Assembly (NCBI RefSeq): GCF_025766255.1
Contig: NW_026516746.1
Coordinates: forward strand, 1 to 64,000
DNA: 64,000 bases
Source: Zychaea mexicana
Lineage: Eukaryota; Mucoromycota; Mucoromycetes; Mucorales; Lichtheimiaceae
Direction: 5' to 3'
Numbering within the stretch: the first letter of the stretch is position 1; each line of letters opens with the position of its first letter. This document shows, piece by piece, positions 11,339-23,021 of this stretch. The notes under the pieces were generated by a model. It was not told the origin of the DNA. It was given only the letters and a program-made list of their open reading frames with translations, and made no database searches. The position numbers and the translations under genes are program-made.

Positions 11339-12379
11339 TGAATTCAACTAACGGGAGTATGAGAAAAGACCAGCGAGCATAAAGAGAACAAAGGCAGATT
11401 TTTTGTGTGTGACCTTTTTCGCGTCCAAAGTTTCTTACTCCTCCAAGCACAACTAATTTGGGATCAAAGATTAGAGGGCAGATTAGCGTTGCTTTTTTTA
11501 TTCCATCCTCTCTAGTACACCCATTGATAGCCTGCTTTTGAATATATATATATACGCACTAGGCTTTTCGTTTCGTTATAAACATTCGTAAAATACCATT
11601 TCCAACCAAGCAAAGCTGCTTAAAGAGAGCTTTCTACTACTCACTATGCATTTCACGATAATGAAAACATTCAATATGTAAGCAACATGAGCAGCTATAG
11701 ATTGACTTGATACTCTTTTGACAATGGCTTACTAATACTGCAGAGAAACAACCTTGAATTTTAGATTAGATGCATGCCTGTATCAACAACAACAACAACA
11801 ACAACATAACGATGCTGAAGAAGAAGGAAGTTATAGTGGGCACATCATCAAATCATATTTTTTAATTGATTGTTCTATCCTATTATATACAAGCTATATA
11901 CATACATACGGACTGATCTGTGATTAGTACACAAAGTCAACGAGTAGAGCCATCCTTTTCAAAGAAAAACACTCCCTCATCAAACATGTGATCAAAAAGA
12001 ACCGGTGCCGATCTTTTGAAGGTAATCAGAAGATTACTGCTTGGTCTATTCTCTAAAACACCCGTCTAAGGCAGCCATATGCACTCTTTTATTTGTTTTT
12101 GCTGAATGTATAGTGCTCCATGACATCATGAGTATAGAAAACTGATAGGAAATGATGGTCTAGAGAGAAGGTACAACACGCTCCGCCATCGCGAAATAAA
12201 AATTACAGTGGCAGGAAACCAAAAAAACAAGGGCGCGTTTTCTGTGATACGCGTTAAAATAGTCACGACGTTTTTGGGGTGCTGCACCCTCTTTTTTTGC
12301 GTACCTTTTTCCTCTTCACACGCACCTTTCTCCGTCCACTGTTTGTTATTTACTTTCTCTTTACAGTGGGGCAATCAGG
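11339..12379. promoter_or_regulatory. Divergent promoter between cyclin B and the UHRF1-like gene
   Basis: About 1 kb separates two start codons facing away from each other. CGCG-core elements of the E2F/MBF type lie close to each start: TTTTTCGCG at 11415-11423, about 80 bp before the cyclin ATG; and CGCGAAA at 12190-12196, GGGCGCGTTT at 12231-12240 and the MluI cell-cycle box ACGCGT at 12249-12254, all within 190 bp of the UHRF1-like ATG. Such sites drive G1/S genes in fungi and animals. Their function here is inferred from sequence and position only. The middle also has a short (CAA)n run near 11785. Confidence 0.5.
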
Positions 12380-14839
12380 ATGCATATTTTATTCCACTGT
12401 CCTCGCCTGAGTTCTGAAAAGTTCAGCTTGACAGTGTCCAAGAGTGAAAATGTCCAAGCTTTGCGTCATTCCGTAGCTGAAAGGTATCAAGTTGATCCCT
12501 CCACCGTCCGGTTATTCGCCCTGGGCAAAATGGTAAACAGAAAAAGAAAAAAAGACACCGCTGTCAATATAAAGCTCCCCTTTGTTTTAGACTTGCTGAC
12601 TAACGAATGGACAAAACTTTCTTGCCGCGAATTACGAATTTTGATCTCAATAAATAATAGCTCATGGACGAGTGCGCAGACGGAACTTTGGCAAAGTTGT
12701 TTTTAACATATGGTGTCAAGGAGAATGCACTTGTGCTTGTACAAGTAGTTGACAAGAACCAAGAAGAAGCGCTGGTTCCTGGAAAGGACGATACTCAAGC
12801 ACAGAAAGACGAAGAAAATAATGACGACAACAAAAAGGAAAGAGAGGACAAGAGTGACGTTCAAAAGGGACAGCTACAAAGCAATGTTAAGGAGGAAAAG
12901 GCTGTAATTGCTGCGGAAGCAACGATACCATCATCAACAGCGACAGAAACAGCGTCTGCAAATACGAGCGAGCAAGCTACGGACGAATCTAAAACTTACC
13001 AGTGCAAAACATGCCATAACGATGACAAAGTAAAGGACTGTAGCGAATGCGGCTGCATAAAATGCTTGAAGAAATCGGGAGATCCTTTGGTAAGTGCATA
13101 TACCCATATAGCTTGTGATGGTATCTGGCAACAGAAACAAAAAGTAAAGGGATACTAAATTGTATGGCGGGACGACATTGACGACGACAAATAGATCTGC
13201 GATCAATGTGAAGGCTACTGGCATTTGGAGTGCTGCGGTTTGAGCAAGGTGCCTGAAGAACAATATTGGTAAGGGCAGACAAACCAATTTATTCATCCAA
13301 AAAGACTGTACTGGAGAAAGAAAGAAAGAAAGAGACTGATGTGCAATTGGAGATGATGTTAAAGGTACTGCCCACTTTGCGTGAACAAGGATGGCGAGAT
13401 AGTCATTAACTCTGGCAAAGCAGTCGATATGTCCAGCTCCAAAAAAGCCAAATCTCGCGGTGCTCAGCAAACGAAAAACTGGGGTGGTGGTGTCTCTTGT
13501 GCAGGTCGAAACGCAGAGTGTGTGATTGTGCATAAGGATCATGTCGGTGCGATTCCGGGCATCTACTGTGGCCAATCCTGGCAGTATCGAATGCATGCAA
13601 GCGAGTGGGGTGTCCATAGGTAAAAAAAAATCCCCAAAGGATGGAAGCTGAGAAGATGAAGGGTTCTTTTGGATGTATAAGGTGGGTAGACTGAACTAGA
13701 CACGTATGTGTAGACCTCCTGTTGGTGGTATTGCCGGTACAGAATCATCCGGTGCAGTGTCAATTGTACTCTCTGCTGGCTACGACGACGATAGAGACAA
13801 TGGCAATGAATTCTACTATACGGGCAGCGGTGGCCGTGATCTATCCAACAACAAGCGACTAGGAGGCCATGCAACCGACCAAACATTGACACGCTTCAAT
13901 CTGGCATTGGCATCTACGTGTGCGGCCAAGGTTGATAAAACAAAAGGCGCAAAGGCTGCAGACTGGAAGAAAAGCCGACCGATCCGTGTCTGCCGCACAT
14001 TCGCACTCAAGAAACATAACCCAACCTATGCACCTGATGAAGGTGTACGCTACGATGGACTGTACAAGATTGTAAAGTACTGGCCTGAGAAGGGCAAGAG
14101 CGGATTCACAGTTTGGCGTTTCTTGATGCGTCGCGACGATACTGAACCACCACCATGGACGCCCGAAGGCAAGAAGCTGATCAAAGAGCGAGGCTTGCGG
14201 ATGATTATGCCGGACAGCAAAAAGACCAAGCAACTCGTGCAATACAAGATACCCAAAAAAGTGCTTGGCTTGATGGATGCTGACGCAGCGGATAAGCGCG
14301 TGTGGGAGGACATCAAGTCTCAGGTGTTTTGGTCCGAATACGAGTTGTTACACTATGTGTTTTCTGATGCGGTTGTTTGCTCGAGTGGCGCATGCAGTGT
14401 TCCTATCAGCGTAAGTTGGTCAAATAAAAAAAACAAAGCTGCATTATGCGCTCAATATATACAGAAGCCTCTCCCCGTTCTAACCGCACTATTTACACAG
14501 AATCCGATCACCACCCCGTGTGGCCACATTTGCTGCCTAAAATGCTTACGACGCGATAACAGCAACACATGCTTCAGCTGCCGCTCATCACTCCCAGACG
14601 ATATTGCCACTGCTGCACATGTCAACCATAAGCTCATTGCTGTGCTGAAAGCACTCAATTCAGCATATGTCGATACATCGTTACGTGCATCCCCTTCTTC
14701 TTCTGCCTCCTCCTCTTCTTCAGCATCGTCATCAAAAACACGAAAAACTATCCCAGCAAAACGATCATCCTCAACTCGACAGAGTGCCCAAAAGGCTTCC
14801 CGACGCATGTTGCTCAACGACGTTGAAAACTCGTTATAA
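12380..14839 (+). CDS. UHRF1-like E3 ubiquitin ligase (UBL-PHD-SRA-RING)
   Basis: Homologue of the epigenetic reader that binds hemimethylated CpG and ubiquitinates histone H3 so that maintenance DNA methylation follows replication. Six exons join in phase: 12380-12532, 12661-13089, 13195-13268, 13365-13619, 13714-14410 and 14501-14839, giving 648 residues. Order: ubiquitin-like domain (1 to about 80), acidic charged linker (about 86-160), pre-PHD/PHD with Cys/His clusters (166-224), SRA (about 265-440), and C3HC4 RING (C526, C531, C543, H545, C548, C551, C560, C563) with a Ser-rich basic tail. The SRA keeps residues matching the 5-methylcytosine pocket (Y327, D330, Y339, T340) and the NKR finger (350-352). 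No tandem Tudor domain fits between UBL and PHD. An alternative acceptor at 14464 would add 12 residues inside the RING; the 14500 acceptor gives the family's C-x11-C spacing. Nuclear location is expected. Confidence 0.93.
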
Positions 14840-15310
14840 ACTTTGCATCTATTACATACAAACTCTTTATTGGCAAAAAAAAAGACCTACATAAACGCTA
14901 CTACATAATTTGCTCATTAAATTCAACGATAACTGCTGAGTGTATGTATTGCCGTATTTACGCCATGCAATGCACAACGGAAATCTAGTCATGGGCAAGC
15001 CTTTCAGGGGTATTTGTTTATATGTTTTATAGTGTGTCTTTTTATGCTTACCACCGTTGTTTGGAAGCGAGGAGAAAAACAGTCTATTACTTCACGATGG
15101 ATTGCCATTAACAACAACGAACAAGCATGTGTCTGTGTCCAGCACAAAGCTTTCTTTAAATATTCGAGAATAGAGAGAAAGTTAAGGTTGGGGAGAGAGT
15201 GTATGTGTTGGTGTGATTTCGTATGGAATAGTAATATATGATGGCAACGACAGTAGTGCAGCAGTAAAGAAGAAGTATTGTAAGAAAACGGCGAAGCATG
15301 ACAAAATACA
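14840..15310. other. Intergenic between convergent 3' ends
   Basis: Shared 3' flank of the UHRF1-like gene (plus) and hexokinase (minus). No gene or repeat is seen. Confidence 0.5.
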
Positions 15311-17490
15311 CTATGCAGAATGTTTCTCGTCTTTGGCCATAGACAACGAGGAAACGGATTCAGTGCCAGGACCGGCACGTTTGTTGCTCTGCTTCCACCA
15401 TGGTGCCCAGCCAAAGAAACAATCCAAAAAGGGTGCACATTTGCTATCGCCATCACGAGCACGACGACGTTGACGTCGATGATGGCGATGGGGACCTTCT
15501 TCGGTCGTTGATGACGAATGACGCTGATTGTCGTTTTTCTTTGTTTGAGGACTTTCTCTTGCAGTAGATGACGAGGAGCTCTGCATACTCGAGTGAACAC
15601 TAGTAAAAATCGAATTGACGATCAGTATAAAACAAACACGGAGAAGATGCAGGAGCGTGAGGGAAATAAAAGCGTCTCTTGGAAAAAATTGAGAGACACA
15701 TATCACTTACCCTTCTTGGTACAGCATGGCAACAAGGGCGGCACCAATACTTCCGCCGTCACGAGCCACTTCTAATTTGATACGCTTGGCTATGCTTTCG
15801 CCGAACCATTGTTCCAGCGCTCGGTGGATCCGTTGTGGCATGCCTGGGTACATTTCAAATGTCGTGCCGTTCACACCAACGACAATGTCTTGATCGGGTT
15901 TAAACGATTGTTGTTCGATAATGGCAACGAGGGCGGCAGCAGCAAGTCCAGCAGCACGCGTAGACACCATGACGCAGATATCCAAAAAGACATCGATATC
16001 AGCTTCAGTGGGGGTATAGTTATCGGCAAATTGAAGCAACTCGGTAACGCGACTGACAACAAGCTGATGATCATCACTTGAGTATCTATTTAAGTTCATG
16101 CCAGTTGGTTAAGAAATTTCATGGGTTATTAGTGTAGAGAGAGAGAGAGACAAACAGTGTATGAAAAAATGATACTTTTGTGCGTACCCTTCGATTTCAC
16201 TCATATGAGCAGTTAAGAAGGACCACGGTTGAGCCAACAGGTACGGCACATGGCCATCAAACAACTCTCGATCATTCACGAGATCAACAGCGACAAGTCG
16301 CACCAGCTCGCCAAGATAGGCTCCAGACATCATTTTCTCATATGGTTGGAACCCAGGTTGTGCGTGGCTTGCATCCAAGGCACGATCGAAACGTGTGAGT
16401 GGCAAGTAGGACTCATTTCCAAAAATATCTATTTCGGTATTGACAAGCATTTCAGTGGCAGTGTCCTGCCATTCGGCGACGTTGAGCTTGATGATCCGTG
16501 ATACTTTTTCTGGGTACGCAGCATTCACACCAGTGCCGTAGATGAAGCCAACCCGGGCTTGTGGATTGCTGTATGCGTGTGCAACAAGAGCTCCTATGGT
16601 ATCGTTGACAATGGCAGTGACAACCACGGGGATATTCTACAACAGGTAGGTAAGTGATGATCAATTGTTTGTTTGTGTGTACGTGTCAGCAGGAGGATGG
16701 GTTATGAGCAAATAATATAGGGCTATTATCAGATGTATATCTGTAAATCAAAACAAAAGATGACATAGAGAGATACCTTGCGTTGGAAAGCTTCAAGGAA
16801 AAAGGTGGCGAGGTCCTGGCCGTCGATCCCATCTGTAACGGTGAACCCCTTGCCCATGCGGAGTATGGTACCTTTGCTGATCCCTGTTTGGCTATCAAAG
16901 AGATCATCCATATATATCAGGTGAACGATAAATTACAACACAATACATTTCTTCAAATAGTAAGATGCAAGCTTATGCGAGTCTGCTTTGCATAATACAT
17001 ACTCTAATGGAAAGCTCCAGCTTACGCCCATGGCCAGCTGCGGTGGAGGTGATGCATCATTGTCGCGTGCTACATGTTGGTTTGGCAGTAATGCATACAG
17101 CTCCGCAACCGTGTCGGCGATCCAATCAAAGAAAACAATGGTTGAGGATGTTCGTAACTGGTCCGTAATCGAGCGTCGAACTTCGGTAACATTGACTTGT
17201 CCTTGGCCTAGGAGTTGCACTGCACAGACGCGTAATGTGCTGCCACCGAGATCAAGGGCGAGGTAAATTCCGGTTTCATGACCTGTTGGAAGACGAGTAA
17301 CGTAGGATGGGATCATGGTGGCAAGCCCTGAAGCTGATGCTGTGTTGAGGCCTTGGTCGCATTCTTGCTTGAATCCTTCTACAATGGCTTTAAATATAGC
17401 GGGAGTCAATGTGAAGTCTTGTCGGATCCAATCGAGACGTTTAATGATCTTCTCCTTGTTGTTGTTACTAGTATAATTAGTGGCGGCCAT
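15311..17490 (-). CDS. Hexokinase with an optional 95-residue C-terminal extension
   Basis: ATP-dependent phosphorylation of glucose and related hexoses, first step of glycolysis. Exons 17490-17003, 16891-16777, 16636-16188, 16076-15711 and 15599-15311 join in phase. Family motifs: LALDLGGSTLRVC (phosphate loop), WSFPL followed by QTGISKGTI (sugar-binding loop), AIVNDTIGAL with the catalytic Asp, GFIYGTGVNAAY, EKMMSGAYLGE, and C-terminal DGGSIGAALVAMLY. The usual hexokinase ends about residue 473 (LYQEG). The last intron's donor creates a stop in frame (GGG TAA), so unspliced RNA gives a 473-residue enzyme and spliced RNA a 568-residue one. The extension is Ser-rich, then His/Arg-rich, then has the hydrophobic CAPFLDCFFGWAPWWK (527-542). 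I do not recognise this tail. The gene lies next to GlcN6P deaminase in the same orientation. Family certainty is high; the last exon is moderate. Confidence 0.9.
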
Positions 17491-18119
17491 AATACTATAG
17501 TAAATTTAGGTGTAAATGTATTACGGTGCTAGGATAGGTGATAAAAGAAGAAGATGGCCTAGCAACAAGGTTGGAAAACAACAAACAGACAAGGAAGAGG
17601 GGGGATAGAGAGAGAAATAGTAAGAGAGAAGGAGAAGAAAGAAAAAAGTGGAAACGAGAAAGAGAGAGAGCACAAGAGAAAAAGAAAAAGCTTTTATCAC
17701 CTTTTGAGAAGGGCTGAGTGTGATGGTGTCCGTTTGTGGTGTGTCAGGTGGTCTTTTCCCGTTGCACAGACGAATCGTTCCCTGAGACCCTGAATGCTTA
17801 GAAAACCCGTTGCCTTGAACCCTGTTCCATATATACATGTGTAGCCACGAGCTCCTTCTTCGTTTTCTCTCGATTTCATCCACCGGATATTAGTAGCATC
17901 AGTTGTAGTGTATATAGTCACAGTGCTTAGTAATTATAGAAGATTCTTTATTGTGTGATAAAAGCATGATATGAGGGGGGAAATGCACAAAGAGGGGGGG
18001 AAGATAAAAGAGAGTAATTTGGCTATGTCTGAATGAGTGTGTGGGTGTTGTGTGAAGGGCGGTTGATGATGTTGCTTGGATTATGTAAAATAACTCTCCC
18101 TTTTGTTGTATGTACTCTT
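17491..18119. promoter_or_regulatory. Hexokinase upstream region with ACCCTG motifs
   Basis: Contains a purine-rich (minus-strand pyrimidine) tract at 17570-17695, often seen near fungal promoters. It also holds two copies of ACCCTG: GACCCTGAAT at 17786-17795 and GAACCCTGTT at 17817-17826. The same motif recurs upstream of the next gene. A regulatory role is inferred. Confidence 0.35.
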
Positions 18120-19660
18120 TTACTCGAAGGGCATCTTGGGATGGCTGGGCGATGTGGGACTTCGGAGCTGCTTGACGCCGCCTGCATTGGAGTTGGCACA
18201 GTAAGAGTAAAAAAGGGTGAGTAAAATAAATGACACAAGTACGGGGTTTGTCTCTAGCAACTATCTCTACTAGGCAATAAAACTTACCCTGAAGCGACAA
18301 GTTTTCAGCACCAATAAGTGAATGATGCACATGCTCGATAGACTTGAAGTACTTGACGGTCTAAATATAAGATGCGTACACAAGAGAGAACGACAATTAG
18401 ATCAGCCATCCGTTTTCGTTTTCATGTGTGGGAAGGTAGTACAGAGGATATGTCTTGTTCCCTTTTTTTTTACACTCTCTCGTTTTTCTTTTCTTGCTTA
18501 CCTTTACGTGCAACTCCAGGGTCGCGTCCTCGTCACAGACAATTAGACCCTTGGGGTGCATCTGTACTGCCGAAACGGTCCACATATGGTTCACACCGTC
18601 TTCGATGCATTTGGCAAGTGCGATTGACTAAGAGCAAAGGGAAAAAAAGAGTGAGTGAGTGATCCCTTATCAGTTACACCAGGATTTCCCAAGGGTCCCC
18701 TCTCTCTTTCACACTACTCTATATTTGGGTTCATAGTGGTGCGTCTCTCTTATGTAAAACTCCCACCAATGATGATAGCCTTACCTTGTGTGCACCAGTA
18801 ATGATGATACAGACTTCCCGAGCATCCATGACAGTACTAACAATCCGGAAAGTTTTTTTGTTTCATCAACAAAGGTGTTTGATCATTTACACTTTTTTGT
18901 AAAAATTTCTATACTCAGACGCCACTGGTCTGTTTGTTGTGCGTTAAGAAGATAGATGTTTGATGCAACACTTACGCTACTCCGACCGTCAAGGCCAGTT
19001 TAGGCACCTTGCTGACATCACCGTCAAAGAACCGAGCATTTGCAATAATGGTTTCATACGCAAGAGTCTTGACACGAGTGCGGCTGGTTAAGCTGGAACC
19101 GGGTTCGTTGAAGGCAATGTGACCATCAGGGCCGATACCGCCTAGGAACAGTTCGATGCCACCCACACGGGCAATCTCGGCTTCAAAGCGATTGCACTCC
19201 TCGTCCAGATCCTCAGCATTGCCATCCAGAATGTGGACGTTCTCGGGCTTGATATCCACATGCATAAAGAGATTCTTCCACATGAACGAGTGATACGATT
19301 CAGGGTGGTCACGAGCCAGACCGACGTATTCGTCCATGTTGAACGTAACCACATGCTCAAACGAGAGGTCGCCGGCCTTGTGCAGCTCAACGAGGGCCTT
19401 GTAGGTGCCAATGGGAGAGGAGCCGGTAGGAAGACCGAGGACAAAGGGACGCTCGGCAGAGGGCTTGAACTGTCGAATACGCTCCTTGATGTACTTTGCT
19501 ATTGTCATCTTATGAATATTTCGTACTTCGTTTTGTGCCAAAACATGAAGCACTGCCAAGTTGTATGGCTGGATGGAGGAGTATTTGCAGGGGAGGGGCG
19601 AGTGAACTTACCGATATAAGTCGAGACTTCGCTGTAATCTTCACGGACAATCAATCTCAT
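18120..19660 (-). CDS. Glucosamine-6-phosphate deaminase/isomerase
   Basis: Converts glucosamine-6-phosphate to fructose-6-phosphate and ammonia, linking chitin and amino-sugar breakdown to glycolysis. Six exons (19660-19612, 19498-18976, 18836-18785, 18627-18502, 18360-18288, 18181-18120) join in phase to 294 residues, the normal family length. Motifs: N-terminal [35 protein letters not shown] (phosphate site), FNMDEYVGL with the catalytic Asp, [17 protein letters not shown] with the ring-opening His, and [14 protein letters not shown]. The start at 19660 is favoured because MRLI is the conserved N-terminus and the first intron keeps phase. The C-terminal 20 residues (exon 6) are variable in this family and less certain. 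Neighbouring hexokinase acts on the same sugar-phosphate pool. Confidence 0.93.
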
Positions 19661-22088
19661 TGTATGTTATTGTTTATTTGTGGAGATGGGGGTATGGAAT
19701 GTTGGAAAGTATTGGGAAAAAGAAAAGACAGTTAACGAAGAAGAAGAAAGAAAGAAAGAGCAAGAAGAGAAGGGTTTCTGACGACGCTATATAAAACAAA
19801 AAAGGCCGGTGAATCAATCCTCCAGGCCCTTGACCCTTAAGTTTCTCTCTCATTAACTCACCTGATTACATAAAGATTAGGGCCCTGTTTTTTGCGCTAA
19901 TTCCTTCCTTGTTCGCTCAGTATCGAACGCTTCAATAACACTTCTTTAATCTTCTCCCCAAAAAGAGCCATGTGCATATGTATTATTTACCCACACGTAC
20001 ACAACAACAAGTATCCTCGTTGTCGTCATAGCAACCGTATTTTGTTGCCATAGATAAGTTGTTGCTATGGATACACAGAACCCGAGCCCGAATCATCGCA
20101 TGCACTGTTTGATTGGCTGTCAGCTGATTACCTAACAGTCCCTGCTCTGGCTGCTCCGACCCTGACGTTACCACCACGACCTATTGGGGCTTCGCTGACT
20201 CATCTTTCCCTTTCCCAATTTCTTTTCGGAGCCCTGCTTTTCACAGGGTAACACCCTGAACAAAGGGAAAAAAAAATTTGTCGTTGCGCAGGGCCAAGAT
20301 AAACCGAGAGAAAAAAAAGTCGCCGACCTAAAAAAGAAAAAGTTTCTCCGAGTGAGGTCATCCCCCACTATCTTCGCTTGTAGCAAGAGCAGCAGCATGA
20401 ACAATTATGGACCTAACCGCTTGATCAGTTTGCTTCCCATTTGTAGCTGTGCATAATACTTATGACATCATGCATGTGCACACAGATATATTTCTCTTTG
20501 GTTACTAATACAAGAGAGAAGAGGATTTCCATTCAATTGCGGGGATAAAAAACTGTTGATTTAATTTGCCACCCAGAAAAAAAAAAGAGCAGCAAGTAAG
20601 TACCCCGCCGTGTTGAACCCTGAATTTTTTCTGAAACACTTCTCTGTTGGACCCTGTTTTTTACGCAATGTAACCAGATAATCAATCACTCATAATCCCG
20701 CTTACAAAAAAAACTTCTTTCATCGTCTGTATGTGAAACCGCCCCACCGGGTCAACGGGTGCTTAGCTTTCTTTTTATACGTGGAACGACTCCCACACAG
20801 TTGCAGCATGCTGCTGCCCCAGAAGTCATGGTGAGGAATTTGTGTCAGATGTGCAGGGGTTGTATGAGTAGAAGGGACACAATAAAAGTCCAGCCACGTC
20901 TAGACACCTGGGTTACTATGCTATCAGCTTGGGTAATTTTACACGAGCTTCAACCAGATACTGTCTCTTGTTAATATTCTCAAATACACTGAGTGTGGGG
21001 CCTTTTAGTGTCTTTTATCAAGTCGTATCTTTTGCGCCCAAAGTCGTACTAGTGGGATTCTCAGATGCCTCTGAGTTGATGGTACATCCGCGTTGCCGTG
21101 TCTTTAAAGCCGGAATATAGGGAGCATGCTGTCTCGCTCTCTATATTGTAGCCTGTCCTCATCGCTCGTATCTTTGGTTTTATTTGAAGTACAAAACTAG
21201 AAAAAAGCTGTATAGTATCATTGTTCGTCCCAAATCACTTACGAGTCGCATAATTCTTTCTCGCCACAGAGCTGTATCATGTCTATATAAGGTGTCATAT
21301 TACAGCACTAGTTTCACATCGCGTGGGGAAGGATGCCTTGATTTTGTTGTCCGATAAATGGCGAATGATGTTTTTATTTTGGGGAGAACTGACATACCTG
21401 GGTGTACCAGAGCATGCTGTCCGGTTAACCCACAGTTCTGAGAAAAAATAATAAACAGAAGCTATTCTGTACCGATAAAGCCAGTGATTAATGGCTCTTA
21501 TGGGACGAACAACAAGTATTCCAGCTTTATCCTTAGCAGCCAGCACTCAGAACAAAATACAACGTAGGTGTAGCACAAACATCCGTTTGATACATATATT
21601 TGAGTGTTGTCTTCCCTCCGACTTCCACCCATCCTTCCTTTCATGCATTTTACCTTTCATCCTTCTATCCTTCTTGGATGTCCATACTTCATAGCAGATC
21701 TTGCTGGCTTGGTGGTTTGTACTTGGTATTGATGCCTTGATAAAGGCGTGCATCCACAATTGTCCGGCGTCAAGAAGCGGCTAAGGTGATGAAGCAGAAG
21801 AACGATACGATTACGAAGACACACTAATTAAATCGAACTACGACAGTGGATGAGAAAAAAGAGAGGGAAACCAGTGTGTGCCGTGGTCAACGACAACGAG
21901 TGCTGGTTTTCAAGGTTTGAATAGAGTGACCATTCCTACAGCAGCATCACGCACTGGGGAATTATGACTATAGTGAAAAAAGCTTAGTTCCATACCAGCT
22001 AATCTAAAAGGAGAAGTAAAACATTTAACAGGTTGATTAGCTCAGGTAACAGCGATATGGGACCGAAGGAAGCTTTGACTCTCTTTTA
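19661..22088. other. Long intergenic region; ACCCTG motifs near the deaminase start
   Basis: No gene is supported over 2.4 kb. The first kilobase upstream of the deaminase holds several (A/G)CCCTG words: GGCCCTGTTTTTTGCGC at 19881-19897, GACCCTGACG near 20158, CACCCTGAAC near 20252, GAACCCTGAATT near 20615 and GACCCTGTTTTTTACGC near 20650. They may be a binding site shared with the hexokinase promoter. From 20.75 to 22.09 kb only short unrelated ORFs were seen. Confidence 0.4.
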
Positions 22089-22524
22089 GAGCACCTGCAG
22101 CGGTCGCTGTTAAGAACCTGTTATGTTAAATTTAACAGTTTATTTAACAGCCAGACCTTGCAGCGGTTGCTGTTAACGTCCTGTTAAATTTAACAGCCCG
22201 AACAAAAACTGTTAAATTTAACAGTTTCTTGAATCGAGAAAAAGCACTTGAAAAATAAAGCTATATCTCACTTCATTCTTTGTTTGTATTCTTCAAATTG
22301 AACAACGATACTTCTAACGCCACTCGCCTGTCTGACGTTTCTGCCGCTGCCCCCTGCTCAGGAGAAAGGGCAAAGCTTTCATTGAAACCAACGACGTGTG
22401 AAGTTAACAGCTTCGTAACAGTAACCGCTGCACGAAATGCCCTGTTAAGCTGTTACGCACTGTTAAGCGGGCTGTTAAACTCTGAAATTTAACAGTTTCG
22501 TAACAGCGACCGCTGCAGGTGCTC
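22089..22524. mobile_element. MITE, PIF/Harbinger-like (436 bp)
   Basis: Terminal inverted repeats begin GAGCACCTGCAGCGGTCGCT. They are identical for 24 bp and similar for about 34 bp. The element is flanked by a 3-bp TTA target-site duplication (22086-22088 and 22525-22527), the hallmark of PIF/Harbinger elements. Inside are three copies of TTAAATTTAACAG, two within the perfect palindrome CTGTTAAATTTAACAG and one with CTG changed to ATG at the left. A second, inward copy of the GCAGCGG-TGCTGTTA word lies near each end (about 22158 and 22430). It has no coding capacity. A decayed Harbinger-type transposase lies at 47.5-48.9 kb, but I cannot show that the two are related. Confidence 0.85.
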
Positions 22525-23021
22525 TTAGCAGTTAGTCTCGCGTGAGCGTAGCAAATTCAAAAGACCCTTAAACCAACTGGCTTTTTCTTGCATTATAAGT
22601 ACGGTATATATGGTGCATCCGTGCTTGATAACGTACATTATATTATGTGGTATCAGTATTTATCTCATCTGATATGTATGTATGCGTCTCACTCATTACT
22701 GCGATTAAGTAAGTATAAAGCAATGTTACTAGCCTTGTGATGTGGTCAAGCAGACTTGTCAAGAAGCAGAGCAACGGTTTATCGTCATGTATAAGTCCGC
22801 AGGATACAGGGTGGTGCATACTAGAAAGAATACGTGTTATACAAGTGATCGTGATGCTTAATTTTAAATACATATAAATATTTGAGCATAAATTGCCAGC
22901 AAGATGCATGTTGTCCGAAATTATATGTATTAATAGAGAAATTGAGGAGAAAAAAAAGGTATCCAATCCCGGACACGGGCTCTAAAATTTTCGCGAACGG
23001 GATTTTTTTTTTGGTTTACAG

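Noticed and set aside
14465..14500. Extra 12 codons in the UHRF1-like RING from the acceptor at 14464
   Set aside because: They would spoil the conserved spacing between the second and third RING cysteines; the acceptor at 14500 fits the family better.
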